From: Eukaryota sp. TZLM1-RC
Taxonomy: Eukaryota > Metamonada: BaSk clade
Direction of reading: 5' to 3'
DNA length: 64,000 bases
Assembly (NCBI GenBank): GCA_040285825.1
Contig: JAUPSS010000014.1
Span: 128,337 to 192,336, forward strand
The stretch's first letter is position 1. Each line of letters opens with the position of its first letter. The position numbers and the translations under genes were made by a program. Below, piece by piece: positions 21,202 to 32,994 of this stretch. The notes under the pieces are model-generated. The model was not told the origin of the DNA and made no database searches. It saw nothing but the letters and a program-made list of their open reading frames with translations.

Positions 21202-22416
21202 CACTGAGTTTGATCATACATGGAAAATACACAAATTTGTCTCTGAAAAATACAAAAATACAAAAATAATACAGAAATACAATTGAAAATACAGACCTTG
21301 TTTGAGCAAAACACATAAAAAAGTTCGATAGAAAGAGCAACAATTCTGGCCATTAACTCAGCGGCAGCTGCTGCCTCACCCTAGAGAACGGAACCCAGCA
21401 AAAAGGAATAGCCATTTGTCGAAAGGATAATGTTGTATAAAGGCTCCATTGTAGTGGAATACCCATCATACTGATTTCCACCCCAAATAAAAGAATAGAA
21501 GGGACAAGTTTTCTTTCTACATTGGTCATTACTTTACTAGCAACAAAAGGAATGTATTTTCTTGACAATGAATGTCTGTTTAATCCAGTACAATCTTTTG
21601 AGACGTCGTTTCTTCTGTGAACATCAGCAAACAATTGAATGGCATATTTTCATTGAGGATTGTCCAAAACTGAGTGAGGAGTTGCAATCGTTGTAAAAGC
21701 AACGGCGAAAGCATTTCCCACTTCGACTTTCCACTGACGTTGAGGAAAAAATAATTTTGCTTCTTGCTCTTCATCATCAACATCGTCAGATGCGTGTGTT
21801 GGCTGATATGTGATGTCTCTAATCAGTGAATTTCGAGCTGTTTGTGCAGCTGTCCTTGATTCTTTCGCCTTTTCCTTCTTGGCGATAAAGGCCTTTAATG
21901 AATTCAGTTCTTTAGTGCCAGTGTATCCTTTGCAAGTGAGAAGATGTTCAGAGGAAGAGCGAGTTGTGTTGCGGTTAAAAAATATTAAAGCATATCCAAA
22001 GCAGTACAAGTCACATTGAGAAGAGGTTTTCGTGTTGCGTGATGCAACCATATCCCAGAGAGGATTTTTTGTTGTGGTAACTTTTATGGTAAAGTCACTG
22101 GGAGAAAACTTGGGTGATGGAGAGTAGTCAGAAGGAGAAGATGATGCCATAGATAGGAATTTTTGAATGACGAATTTAAATAACGAACAAAGGTCATAAC
22201 ACACTGGAATCGTTGAAATAGATAATTGTGTTATTGTTAGCGACTATAACGCAAGTTTCAATGGGTGACCTACAAGCTCTAACAATTCTAGATAACGCTA
22301 CAAAAATACAGAAATACAAGCATTTTTAGGACTCTGAAAAATACAAAAATACACAAAAATACAAAAATATAAAAATACAGTGTATTTGTATTTTCCATGT
22401 ATGGTTTGATTGAGTG
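21202..22416 (-). mobile_element. DNA transposon with BED-finger transposase remnant (hAT-like)
   Basis: 1.2 kb. The ends form imperfect inverted repeats: CACTGAG then CATACATGGAAAATACA at the left, and CACTCAA then CATACATGGAAAATACA reading inward from the right. Both subterminal regions are packed with aaaaatac repeats, typical of transposase binding arrays. The enclosed reading frame has an N-terminal BED-type finger. The flanks tcgcacct and gtcgaact are similar but not identical, so an 8-bp duplication cannot be claimed. hAT membership is inferred from the BED finger and end structure. Confidence 0.65.
21353..22150 (-). pseudogene. Truncated BED zinc-finger transposase
   Basis: From MASSSPSDYSP the frame gives a BED-like unit (NPLWDMVASRN, QCDLYCFG, SSEHLLTCKG). 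A helical linker and an acidic DDVDDEEQEA follow, then an in-frame TGA at 21650-21652 and about 98 more codons (AIQLFADVHRRNDVS onward). The total of about 265 codons is far below a complete hAT transposase, with the catalytic RNase H fold and dimerisation region missing. This copy cannot be autonomous. Confidence 0.6.
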
Positions 22417-22952
22417 GTCGAACTCTTTGGAACATAAGATTATTATATAATTTTTATATCAATTTAGAATTTAAAATTCATTAAACTCTACATAACTAGG
22501 TATTCGTAGATAGACCATCATCATGTTGTGAATTTTTTTATAATTCTTCTAAATTGTCACAAAGTCAATTTTTTTGAGACAGAATGAAACATTATCAATT
22601 TTCAGTTAATATAGAAATGTCCAGACCAAAAAGAAAAAAAAGGTCAAAGTCAATGATTCAATCAATGAATTATGGTTGATAATGTTTGAACATATCTTGA
22701 TCGATCAAATTTGATTGTTCTGGCGTCTTTGCATTCGCCCATCATCACTCAATGAAACTTTTGTGCCAGTATTGAATACATCAAAATCTACAAACTTGTT
22801 CAATCAGTTGTATGATTTACATTTGTTTCCCATAATCTATGAATCAAATTTTCTAAAGAAAATCTTTCTTTGTAATCTTGATCTCACAATTGTGAAACAT
22901 TAGTTTAGTAGGAAAGATTTCAAAAAATCAATATTACTGAATTTATTATAAA
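22417..22952. other. No gene recognised
   Basis: AT-rich 3' flank of the SLC45-like gene. A 62-codon frame at 22715-22903 has no support. Confidence 0.4.
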
Positions 22953-24326
22953 TTATTCAGGTAATAGAAGATAATCAGCACCTTCTACCTCTGAATTAAG
23001 AGCTGTAGATTTAATTTTCATAAATAAAACTAATATAGCTGCAATGATTAAAAATGCAGAATAGCTAAAAATTACAAATAACTCATCAACTTTGAAATAC
23101 GACTGCACAACTGAGCTACTACCCAAAACAAACATCTGAGCCAGAACACAGCCTGCATTTAAAAGTGCATAATAAGTTCCAGTATCCTTTTTAACAATTA
23201 GAGGAAGGATATCAAATGGCAAAACATTAATTGCACAAAAGGAAAGTCCAACTGCTACAAATGAACCATAATGGAGGTAGTCGTGAGTAAAGAAGTAAGG
23301 TATGATTAGACCTGCTGCTCCCAACAACTGAGCCAATGAGTACAAGACTTTATGACCAAATAGCTTTGTGAGCAAAGGACAACCGACTGACATTATAAAC
23401 GACCCAATTGACATAAGAGTTAAAGCAAAAGAACCTTTTTTCATACCAATAGCTTCAGTAATTAATACCTGGAATGGGAAGAATCCTGCCCAAGATAAGA
23501 GAAATACTAATCCTAAAAGTCGAACGGAAGGTGTCGACTTTTTGATTGCAGTAATTAACTGGTTAAGCATGACCATAAATCCTGATTGAGAATCACCTTC
23601 TGTATTATCTTTTTTAATGGGTTTTTCTTTACCGACAATAAACGAAGGAATTGAAACGAAAATTACACCAATCGCAGAAGCAGAAAAGACTAATAACATG
23701 GTAGTTTCGAAATCAGTTAATGTAACTGACAACAGTGTCTCTTGTTCTTCTTTATTTGATTGAAAAATAAGGAAATTTGTTACTACTTGAGCAGAAGAAA
23801 CACATAGCCCACAAACAGATTGAGCTCTTGTCTGTTCAGTGGCAGAGTCATGGCTCAATCTGGAAACAACATCAGTAACCAATGCACGAGAAGGGGTCTG
23901 GAGAGTATTGAGACCAATGTTAAGGAACCACAGACCAGCTACTACGATAATGACAGCGGCGAGGTGACTTAGGTAGTGGGAGGCGAAAGGATAGGTGCAT
24001 CCAACAGTGATGAGGGAGAAAGAGGTGATGAGCGAACCAGCAAGGATGAATGGTCTTCTTCGGCCCCAGGAGGCTTTGCATTTATCAGAGAGAGCTCCCA
24101 TCATTGGGTTGACAATAAAACCAGAGAGTGGTCCAGCAAGGAAAACGAGAGAGGAGACTAGTTCGGACAGGTTGAGATGATTACGGAGAAATGGCATCAG
24201 AAAAGCAAACTCAACTGCATAACCGATCTGCAGTCCTAACTGAGAAAAATTGAGGGCAAGAAGAAAGGCAAGGGAAAGCTTACGGGGTTTTGGGACCGCT
24301 GTGTTTATAAGTTCTTGTTCAGACAT
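22953..24326 (-). CDS. SLC45/SUT-type sugar transporter (MFS)
   Basis: 457 residues, intact, with twelve hydrophobic segments. Helix 1 reads LALNFSQLGLQIGYAVEFAF. The loop between helices 2 and 3 has GPLSGFIVNPMMGALSDKCK and SWGRRRPFI (about residues 65-95), the signature shared by plant sucrose carriers and animal SLC45 proton-sugar symporters. A second related half follows after a long central loop. Both termini are cytosolic by charge. Likely a disaccharide or hexose/proton symporter in the plasma or an internal membrane. Its upstream side borders a LINE-A relic about 75 bp away. Confidence 0.85.
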   Translation of the reverse strand: MSEQELINTAVPKPRKLSLAFLLALNFSQLGLQIGYAVEFAFLMPFLRNHLNLSELVSSLVFLAGPLSGFIVNPMMGALSDKCKASWGRRRPFILAGSLITSFSLITVGCTYPFASHYLSHLAAVIIVVAGLWFLNIGLNTLQTPSRALVTDVVSRLSHDSATEQTRAQSVCGLCVSSAQVVTNFLIFQSNKEEQETLLSVTLTDFETTMLLVFSASAIGVIFVSIPSFIVGKEKPIKKDNTEGDSQSGFMVMLNQLITAIKKSTPSVRLLGLVFLLSWAGFFPFQVLITEAIGMKKGSFALTLMSIGSFIMSVGCPLLTKLFGHKVLYSLAQLLGAAGLIIPYFFTHDYLHYGSFVAVGLSFCAINVLPFDILPLIVKKDTGTYYALLNAGCVLAQMFVLGSSSVVQSYFKVDELFVIFSYSAFLIIAAILVLFMKIKSTALNSEVEGADYLLLPE

Positions 24327-24399
24327 CGGCTAATAGCAAACTAAAGTCAAACAGTAGTACCCGTTGATATAGATAATAAAGATGACTAATTTCTATAAA

Positions 24400-25556
24400 A
24401 TTTCGTTTAAAATCATCTTATGGTGTGAAACAAGGTGATCCTTTAGGGTCTATTCTTTTGGTTAGCTATCCACGAAATTTTAAATATCATTAAGCAAAAA
24501 TCCCTTCTCTGAAAATAGTTGCTTACATGAATGAAATATCCCTGCTTGGTTCATTTACTACAATTGGTTGCTTAAGAAATTGCCGATTCATATGAAAATA
24601 TTGAATTTCATCTTATTGCGAGCCAATGCCTCCTGATTGGTTCTTTTCCTCAGGATTTTGCGGTAAATGATTCTGTTATCCCTTTTACTAACCATAGTAG
24701 TGAAGCTTTTGAATTTCTTGGTTGCTGGTTGGGAAATGTGCCTCAAATTCAGAATGAATTACAAGCTATTCTGGAGAAAACGAAAATTGAACTTGATTCA
24801 ATTTCGTCCTTAGATTTAGAAAAACATATTAAATTTTTTAAGGCTAAAATTCGCTTAACTGGAAGAATAACCCACATTTTGAGATCTTGTGCTCCTGAGA
24901 TCGCATAAGATTTTGTCGTTCCCTTAATTCATTGAGAATGGAATTTTTTGCTGATTTATTGGATGCAGAAAAAGGAATGTTGAAAAATCTCTTATTTTCT
25001 GCAGCAACATTTGGTGATTTTGGATTTACTAAATCTTCTATTTTGTGTCAATCAGCTTTTTGCGGTGGATGTAAGAGTTTTATTTATGAATTTTCTCGCA
25101 GATTCCCTGAAAATTCTCATCTTTTAGTTTCCACTTGCAGTCCATATTTGAATGAGTTATCTTGTGAACTTGATAGATTGCCGCCACAAATCTGGACCAA
25201 ATGTTGTCCCCAATCAATTCAAGAAATTCCGAAGCGATCTCTTTTTAATTTGCAGTTCTGCTGTAAAAAGCTTCAACAAAAATTTTCAAAGATTTTTGAA
25301 AGCTTGAATTTTGATGTTAGACTTGGCTTGGCCAAGAAAAAGAATCCCGCTTTTGCAAATCTTTTACAAGATATGTGTCATAGTACATCTTCTGCCTTAG
25401 TTACAACCATTCCTCAAGTTTATGGCACTCTCTTAACTGATTCTGCCTGGACTTTGAATATGAGATTTCGTTCCTTTATCTGGCTAGATAGTTTACCCCA
25501 CAAGTGAATTTGTAAATGTTCTTGAAAGATTTCAATTACTCATTTGTTAAATTATA
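24400..25556 (+). pseudogene. LINE-A relic (end of RT plus C-terminal domain)
   Basis: Plus-strand translation reads GVKQGDPLGS at about 24422, then an eroded YMDD region (YMNEISLLGS). The thumb and a C-terminal part follow from 24932 to 25507 (SSILCQSAFCGGCKSFIYEF, CSPYLNELSCELDRLPPQIW, STSSALVTTIPQVYGTLL). It is about 85-90 percent similar to 33290-32200 on the other strand. Frameshifts and stops are present. It ends abruptly at 25556, exactly where the LTR of the Ty3/gypsy element begins, so the LTR element inserted into it or a deletion joins them. Confidence 0.85.
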
Positions 25557-25692
25557 TGATGCCGTCTGTGTCATATGATAACAAAGAGTAAGGATAATTT
25601 ATTAGAATTTCACCAGCCCTTATAAAGGCCATCACTAGTGAACTATACTATATAAATACAAATGTACTAGACTAATTGTCCACAGTACAACA
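25557..25692 (-). repeat. 3' LTR of the Ty3/gypsy element
   Basis: 136 bp. Minus-strand ends are TGTTGTACTG and ACGGCATCA, the same termini and size class as LTR family 1 (19658, 20626, 62698). It starts immediately after the pol stop codon (25693-25695). No 5' partner is recognisable upstream of gag, so it is called from its ends and position. Confidence 0.6.
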
Positions 25693-28105
25693 CTACCTTT
25701 TCCCTCTCTTAGATCTCGAACGAGAGCTACGAGTACTGACTGCGGGGGAATTAGTCTTAGATTTGGAATTAGAAGATGCCTTCCGTTTCCTGGTAGTGTG
25801 AGGACTAATAGAGCGCAAATATGTTTGATATGCCTCAGTGCTTTTGACGTCAGCAACTGGGACAGACGAAGTCTCGCCACCATACCAAACTGCGGTACAA
25901 TAAGGAACTTTATTGTTGTTCGAATCTACGTAATCAAAGTGATCTATAATTTTAACGATTACAGATTCTTCCATATCGCCAGCAGCAATATTCTTATGCC
26001 AATCAAGATCTTCTTTAGGGAAGTCTGAAAGGTATAGTTTACAATGATTTATACTTGCCGTAAACATCGAACCAGTGACGAGATTCTTGAGTAATAAACT
26101 TTTATTGGATTTCACTTCTTCAACGGGAAAAGGGCCAGCGAAGCAACCATGGAGTTTACCATTAGTCTTTAATCGCAAAACTAAGTCACCTTTATTAAAA
26201 GGGTTCCTATGTTTGTTAAGTTCAGGCAGTTGTTGAGCTTGCCTGAGCTCTGCCTCTTCTCTCTTCTTTGAAATCCTTTCAAGTTTTGCTTCAAGATCTT
26301 TAACAAAGGGAATATTAACATTAGCTGATTTTATTAGTTCAAACATATTACTAGGATCAGCTCTAGGGCTGTGGTCGCTACCAAACATTAAATTGTAGGG
26401 CGAATGACCAGTAACTCTACTAATAGTTGAATTGATTTGAAGTTGTACAATTGGGATATATTCACTCCAATTGCTATAAGCGCCAGAGTCCACCAAAATC
26501 TTTCTTAGACTTTGTAAAATGTCTCTGTGTCGTCCTTCTACTAAACCATTGCTTTGTGAAAAGCTAGTCAGTGAACGACTTACTTCAATGTTTAATAAAT
26601 CGCATAACCCTTTGAATATGGCATTTGCAAATTCAATATCATTGTCACTATGAATCAACAGTGGGATACCAAAAATTGATACTACACTCCATAGGAGGTG
26701 ATTGGTTGCCTCCACTGCATTCAATTCCTTTACAGGGCAAATGATCGTATACCTAGTGAACGAATCTACAAAAACTATTAAATATTTGAATCCATTATCA
26801 TCTAGTTGTAATGGTCCAAAAGTATCTGCGTTTAATCGTGCAAAAGGTCGATCAGCCCAAAGAGAGCCAGATGATTCAATGACTTTTTTAGGCACATGTG
26901 CCGTCTTTTGACATGCTGGGAATCTCTTAATATGATTAATCATGTCTTTGCGCATGTCGGGCCAAAAGTAATCACTATTGAGTAATTTCTTTACACTAGT
27001 CGTCACACTATGATGGCCAACATTTGCATGTCCATGAATGATAGTTAAAGTCTGCTTCTTTAAACTATCTGGGATAACAATCTTCCCACGATTGTTGGTA
27101 TAAAATTGAATATCTGAATTATAATTGTAATCGTTATAATAATCAGGATTTGAATCAACATCTATAAGTTGTTCTTGCCTAATTTTTGAGATACAAGTGT
27201 CAAATAAATCAAATTTAGTATCCTCAACTGCTTCTTTCAGTGCAGATAAGCTATTGATCGTGGGTAGCTCAATTGTGGACGGTTGAGTAATATCATCCCT
27301 TAACAAATTAACTCTAGTTAATAAATTTAAATAGGGTAATTGTTCTTCAACTCTGTGAGGTGCCAAGTTTCTCACTTGTTGGACTCGAGGAGTTTTGGGT
27401 TTGGTATCAACCAATCTAGACAACATGTCTGCCCAATAATTCTCCTCGCCTGCAGTGTGGACTACATCAAAATTGAATTCTGACAATATTGGTAGCCACC
27501 TCTTCACAATTCTATTCTTTTCAGGAGCTGATATGAGGTATGCTAAATTTCTATGATCAGTGAAAATAGTTAATTTCCTCGAAATTAAATAATTTTCTAA
27601 ACTACTGTCAGTGAGAATTAGTAAAATTGCATACAACTCTTTCTGAAGTACAGACCAATTCTTTTGTGAAGTTGATAATAATCTGCTAAAGAAGGCAATA
27701 GGTACAACCTTTCTCTTGATTAGCGGTGTCGTAGGATCTTTAGGTGGGTTAACTTCTTGCCAAATTACTCCACCTACAGCCACATCAGACGCATCAGCAC
27801 TTATTAAAATATGCTTGTCTTCTGAGGGCAATTCAAGAGGGATATTTGCTTTAATAAGATTTATAATCTTACCAAAAGCCTCGTCATGATCAGAAGTCCA
27901 CTTGATTTTTGACGGTTTGTTTCTGGTTAGTTTGTTGATTGGTTCTATCAAGTCAGACAAATTTGGCAACCAGTCACGTATATAATTGATCGAACCTATA
28001 AAACTCCTAACTTCAGGTAATGTCCTGAGTTTGGGTAGGTTGATCAGTCCCTCGATCCTAGATTCATCTATATAACGGGTTTTGTTTACAAAAATACTAC
28101 CTAGA
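25693..28105 (-). pseudogene. Ty3/gypsy pol: RT end, RNase H, integrase, chromodomain-like tail
   Basis: About 800 open codons ending at the LTR. Order: connection region (EVRSFIGSINYIRDW); RNase H with HILISADASDVAVGGVI, KNWSVLQKELYAI, LTIFTDHRNLAYLI and AGEENYWADMLSRLV; an integrase zinc finger HANVGHHSV then FPACQ; an integrase core with NADTFGPL, LIHSDND and GLVEGRHRD (the D, D, E residues); GDLVLRLK; then VIVKIIDHFDYVDSNNNKVP and a Lys/Arg/Ser-rich tail. The segment before the basic tail resembles a degenerate chromodomain. The first zinc-finger Cys is Phe (RFPACQ). A one-base A insertion in a homopolymer near 28108 breaks the link to the RT. Confidence 0.9.
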
Positions 28106-28741
28106 ATTTTTTATTTCGTGTCTGCAAGTGGTAAAGCTACACTTGGGTAGGCCGGGGTTAACTCTAAAACGTTTGGCGCGTTCTAGGACCGTACCTACTC
28201 TAGATAGAAATTCATCCAGGGTCGAAGCTACTATTATTATATCATCGATATAAATAAATACGCCCTCAGAATCAAATATTTCCATCATCATGTTTTAGAA
28301 GACTGCAGGGACGTTCTTCAAACCAAAACAAGCCCTTTTAAAACTGATCGACATCCCGGGAATTGATACGGTAGTTTTATCAATATCCTCTTCTGCAATT
28401 TTGAGCTGCCAAAATGCCTTAGGTAAATCTAGAGTTGCTGTATAATTAGCTTTACTTAAAAACTCCAAAATGTCGCTAATCCTGGGCAAATTTGCCTCTA
28501 CAGGTTTAGTTAAATCATTTACTCCACCAATACCACTAAAATCGCCAGTTAATCGTGGTTTCCTGTGATCAGGGTAAATCACAAGACAGATGGGACTACT
28601 GAATTGACACTTTGCGGGCACAGCAAATCCATTACGGATCAATTCGTTAAAAATTTCCTCGGCTACCCGTTGTTTTTCTGGGTTTAATCTTCGAGGTTTC
28701 TTTTTGACGATCTTACTTTCGTCGTAAAATGGAATGGTCAT
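28097..28741 (-). pseudogene. Ty3/gypsy reverse transcriptase, interrupted
   Basis: Motifs in order: RLTGDFSGIGGVNDL, YTATLDLPKAFWQLKIAEED (motif A, D-x-x-x-A/F), SFKRACFGLKNVPAVF (motif B) and FIYIDDIIIVAST (catalytic YIDD). A TAA at 28292-28294, where a Gln codon would fit, splits motif B from YIDD. The frame then runs into the homopolymer shift near 28108. The upstream side joins the protease half across an inserted LINE-C. Confidence 0.9.
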
Positions 28742-29323
28742 TTTTTTTTCATTTATTTTTATTCAACAACAAATATGAAATACACAATTAAAACTCCACA
28801 TCCTCAAAACCTGCCTCCCCTACATCAACACAATTAATTGCTAAAGATTCAGAAAATTTCCCAAAAGAAGATAGTGAATCAGAAATTAGTTTTACCATTC
28901 CCTTAAAAATAAAAAATACAATCCTGTTTTGCCAGTAAACACGATTGAAAATTCTTCCAGTTCTTTCCTTTACAACAACAACAAAATCCTCAAGGAAAGC
29001 CATAGCAGCCTTACCTAGAGATCCAAGCAAAGAAATAACAAATGGACATAAATTATATTGGGCATGGGAATTTTCATTAACCGAGGATTCGCATATTTAG
29101 CAATTTTATATTTTTCGCCTGCAAAAAGAGGATTATTTACATCCGAGTTGATGAGATGTTTGTCAGAGGAATTACAAGGGTCAATAGACATGGCGTCCAA
29201 AATAGTAAAACTACCATTTAAACCAGGAATAACTAGATCACCTCTAGTCAGACCCATAGAAGCTCTGTTGTAACGCGTACTATCAATATTGGGATCATCA
29301 AGAATTAATTTTGATAACAGCGG
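28742..29323 (-). mobile_element. LINE-C, 5'-truncated insertion inside Ty3/gypsy pol
   Basis: 582 bp with an A tail (plus strand ttttttttc at 28742) and an 11-bp target-site duplication, ggaatggtcat, at 28731-28741 and 29324-29334. Coding content is the end of a LINE ORF in two frames: MGLTRGDLVIPGLNGSFTIL and AMSIDPCNSSDKHLINSDVN, then LGSLGKAAMAFLEDFVVVV and FNRVYWQNRIVFFIFKGMVK. Removing it and one duplication copy rejoins the pol frame at SMTIPFYDE. It is closely related to the tail at 35310-35640. Confidence 0.95.
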
Positions 29324-30634
29324 AATGGTCATCGACTGACAATCTATTCCATCCGGGTGAGGTAGCCCACTGAACACATCTCTGTATTCTTCTAGTAGCA
29401 AGACTAGGCGTTCCTCGTCCCTAATGTCATCCAGGCATATTCTACAGCCCAACTCATCTAAATAATGTTTGAATGTGGAGTGCCCAATACTATTACCTAA
29501 TATAGTTTTATTCTCTATTAAATCAATACAATTAACAGGTTGACAGATTCTGTCATCAAACTCACATTCTGCATTCAAGATGGTGCGATGTTCGCGGTCT
29601 AAACTAATATTAATACCGTGCTCCGTGCGCAGCCCTAAGGTTTGTAAAAGGTCTCTTCCAATCAAAAAATTATTGGTACCAGCTATGATCTGGAATTCGA
29701 TCCTTAAATACACTTGAGTGGCCAAGCTACCCACATTGAGAGCAAGAACACCATTTGCACTTCCTAGGGTCGTGGAGGGAATACCATTTGCCGATAAATA
29801 TTCGACGGATTTATTCTCGTCAATTGTCATTCGACATTTTAAGGCTAGATCCATCGATAATGCTGAGAATGCAGCTCCATTATCGATTTTGCCTTGTAAT
29901 TCCACGTTATTTATTGAGCAGGTCAACCAAAGTTCCCCGTTAGAACTTACTTGGTCTCCTGTCACCCTGGATAGTCTAACACTGTCGATAGAACCCACAG
30001 GATTGGAGGACTCTCTAAATCTTTTTAATGGATTTAGGTGTTTATAATTCGAGTCAATTTTGCTCGTTCTGCTAATAGAATTGCACGAATTATTAGTAAG
30101 ATTAAGAGATGAATATTCATCTGATTTATTAACTACGTTACCACGTTTACTACCATCTCCTCCTCTTCGTTTCTTACTTCCGGGTCTGCCAACGACGGAG
30201 AAGCATTTTTCTTCAGCATGTTTATCTGTATTACAGATGCCGCACCATTGCCCAGATGGGGTTTGCTTGGGATGATGTTTACCTCTACCGCCACCTCTAG
30301 ATCCTCTAGGATGACCTCTGGAGGGACCTCTTGACTGGCTAGGTCCTCTGAACGAAGGTTTATTCCCAAATAATATTTTAACATTGGACAGTTCCAAATT
30401 GTGGTATTGTGTCATCTGTTGGGTAAAGGCTTGCCCTAAATCGTATATCGCATTCACTAAGTTCCCTAACATTTTTCCTTCCTGGCGGAAATTCGTCAAT
30501 CCAAATTGCATATGTATTGACAAGTTGGTTGTTAGTCTTCTTATTGATCTTCTGTAGAATAAATCTAGCAGGGTAAACGATTGAGGGTTGACCGTCTTAT
30601 GATATAAACGAATTGTTGGATGAAAGTGTTCCAA
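29324..30634 (-). pseudogene. Ty3/gypsy gag end, zinc knuckle and aspartic protease
   Basis: Open from 30634 to the LINE-C junction. It contains an Arg/Gly-rich stretch (RGPSRGHPRGSRGGGRG) and a CCHC-type knuckle CGICNTDKHAEEKC. The protease follows, with LQGKIDNGAAFSALS (D-x-G-A active-site loop) and later NFLIGRDLLQTLGL. EYRDVFSGLPHPDGIDCQSM leads into RT. Frame overlap with the gag frame at 30565-30634 means one frameshift, which could be programmed or decay. Confidence 0.85.
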
Positions 30635-31430
30635 ATTACCTCCGCAGATTTGCGACTAATCTCGGGTGGTTTTGTGGCTGATATAGCAGCACGAACTTCA
30701 GAAATTGTTCTGTATTGGGTGCTAAATAGCAAAAATTCCCAAATCTCGTGGTCGGTTGCATTCCTATCTAAAGGTTCTTTGCGACCTCCAAGACGAGTTT
30801 TCCATTGGTCCATAACTGTGCCCTCGATCATTTCGCTCAAATATAAAGGGTCGACTTCATAAAACATCGAACGTACGAAATCAAATTCGTGGATTGGCTC
30901 CCCATATTTGGTGATCGGCTGAAAAGGTCTAATAGGTGCATCTCGGTCCCTTTTGGTTTTAGCCCAATTCGCAAAATTTACCACAAAATCGAAAATTTTC
31001 TTGGAATCAAAACCATCATCCAGTTTCTTTAGTTGTCTTTTCCTTTCTTCTATTTTCTTGATGAGCTTTTCTTCATCAGTGAATGGTTTAGTGTATACAC
31101 CAGAGGAAAGAACTAAAGGGTCTTTTGGTATGTTAGTTGAAGGACTACTAGCTACCAAGGGAATAGTGGGAGGGACAGGAGTACTCTGTCCAGAAGCTTG
31201 TGCAGATGATGGTCTTCTTCCTAGATACGGTGCTACTGAAGGAGTCGAGAATAACAATTGATTTGCTTCTTCAGATGGTAGCATCTCGCTCAAGTCTAGG
31301 ATTTGGCGATGTTTGGGTGGATCATCCTGCTCAGGCAACTTCTGAGTATCAGGTTTGAGAGTAGCCCAATCTGGGTAGCCCAATCCAGTTGGTCTCCATC
31401 TTTCTGCAGTTTGATATAAAGAAGCCGAAG
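30565..31430 (-). pseudogene. Ty3/gypsy gag, N-terminal part
   Basis: Open from about 31430 without an in-frame ATG near its beginning. The conserved-looking reading starts SLYQTAERWRPTGLGYPDWA. Contains a Pro-rich linker and then a helical capsid-like region (EERKRQLKKLDDGFDSKKIF, EFDFVRSMFYEVDPLYLSEM, HEIWEFLLFSTQYRTISEVR). The missing start and absent 5' LTR indicate 5' truncation or divergence. Confidence 0.7.
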
Positions 31431-31539
31431 CTTATTTCACAAAGCTAAATAAAACCAAGGAGCTGCTGAACAACACTTATCGGTTTTTTAATCAATCTAA
31501 GTTTATTAACTTTTTTTTAAATTTAATTTTATTCTAAAC

Positions 31540-32661
31540 CTATAAATCAACATCTAAAAAATCCATCTCTCCCAAAACAAAAACACTAGATGAAACTCTC
31601 TCATAGTGAGATCCAAGAGAAAGCAAAGCATCAGAAACCATCTTCAACATCCCCTTAAAAATAGAAAACACAATTCTATTTTGCCAAAACAATCTGTTGA
31701 AATTTCTGCCAGTTCTTCTCTTTACAATCATTTCAAAATCATCCAAAAAACGTAAAGCAGTTGGTGCAAGTGAACCAAAAAGGGAAAATACAAATGGATA
31801 CAAATTGTATTTTGCATGCTGTAGACTGGCCAATTTGGACAAAGGTTCATTGTATTTTCTGAATTTAAAATTTTCAGCATTTGAAAGGGGATTATGAATT
31901 TCAGAATTAACAAGCCTTTCATTTGAGGCATTACAAGGATCAACAGACATTACATCCAATAAAATGAAGCTTCCATCTAATCCAGGTAATATGACATCAC
32001 CTCTATTATTCTTATGAAAATCATTTTCAGCATCAAACAGATTTGACAACAAAGGTTCCAAGAAGGATTCAATTCTATGAGATTTACACATACAATATAA
32101 CTGGTCTCTTACAGCATCATGAACCTTGCTTCTAAAAGTAATAAAATGTTTACAATTTAACAAATGAGTAGTTGTAATTTCTCGAGAACATTTACAAATT
32201 AAATTATGAGGTAAATTATCAGGCCAGATGAAGGAACGAAATCTCATATTCAGAGTCCAAGCAGAATCGGATAAGAGAGTACCATAAACTTGTGGAATTG
32301 TTGTTACTAAGGCAGAAGAAGTACTGTCACACATATCTTGTAAAAGATTTGCAAAAGCGGGATTCTTTTTCTTGGGCAAGCCAAGTCTAACATCAAAATC
32401 CAAGCTTTCAAAAATCTTTGACAATTTTTGTTGAAGCTTTTTACAGCAAAAGTGTAAATTAAATGGAGATCGGTTTGGAATTTCTTGAATTGATTGAGGA
32501 AAACATTTGGTCCAAATTTGTGGCGGTAATTTTTCAAGTTCACAAGATAACTCATACAAATAGGGACTACAATTGGGGACTAACAGATGAGAATCATCAG
32601 GAAATCGACGAGAAAATTCATAAATAAATTTTTGCCACCACCCAAGAATGCTGATTGACAC
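31540..32661 (-). pseudogene. LINE-A C-terminal domain (restriction-like endonuclease type)
   Basis: 373 open codons. The CCHC-like cluster (CKCS, then HLLNC) is followed after about 60 residues by NNRGDVILPGLDGSFILLDV, where the R-G-D and later D residues occupy the places of the PD-(D/E)xK nuclease core. The final 80 residues carry the FNRLFWQNRIVFSIFKGM signature. In R2-type elements this domain nicks the target DNA; function here is inferred from layout. Confidence 0.8.
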
Positions 32662-32994
32662 AAAATTGAAGATTTAGTAAAACCAATACCACCCAAATTT
32701 GCTGAAGAAAATAAATGGCTTTTCAACATTCCTGGTTCTACATCCAATAAATCAGCAAAAAATTCTGTTCTCAATGAATTAAAAGAACGACAAAAATCTA
32801 ATGCTATGGAAGGAGCACAAGATCTCAAAATGTGGGTTATTCTCCCAGTGTAGCAAATTTTAAGCATGAAAAATTTAATATGCTTTTCTATATCTAAAGA
32901 AGAAATTGAATCAAGTTCAATTTTCATTTTTTCCAAAATAACTTGCAATTCATTCTGAATTTGAGGCACATTTCCTAACCAACAACCAAGGAAC

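Noticed and set aside
21194-22424. 8-bp hAT target-site duplication
   Set aside because: Flanks tcgcacct and gtcgaact match only partly.
31412-31475. Short 5' LTR of the Ty3/gypsy element (TGATAT...GAACAACA)
   Set aside because: It has plausible ends but no similarity to the 136-bp LTR at 25557.
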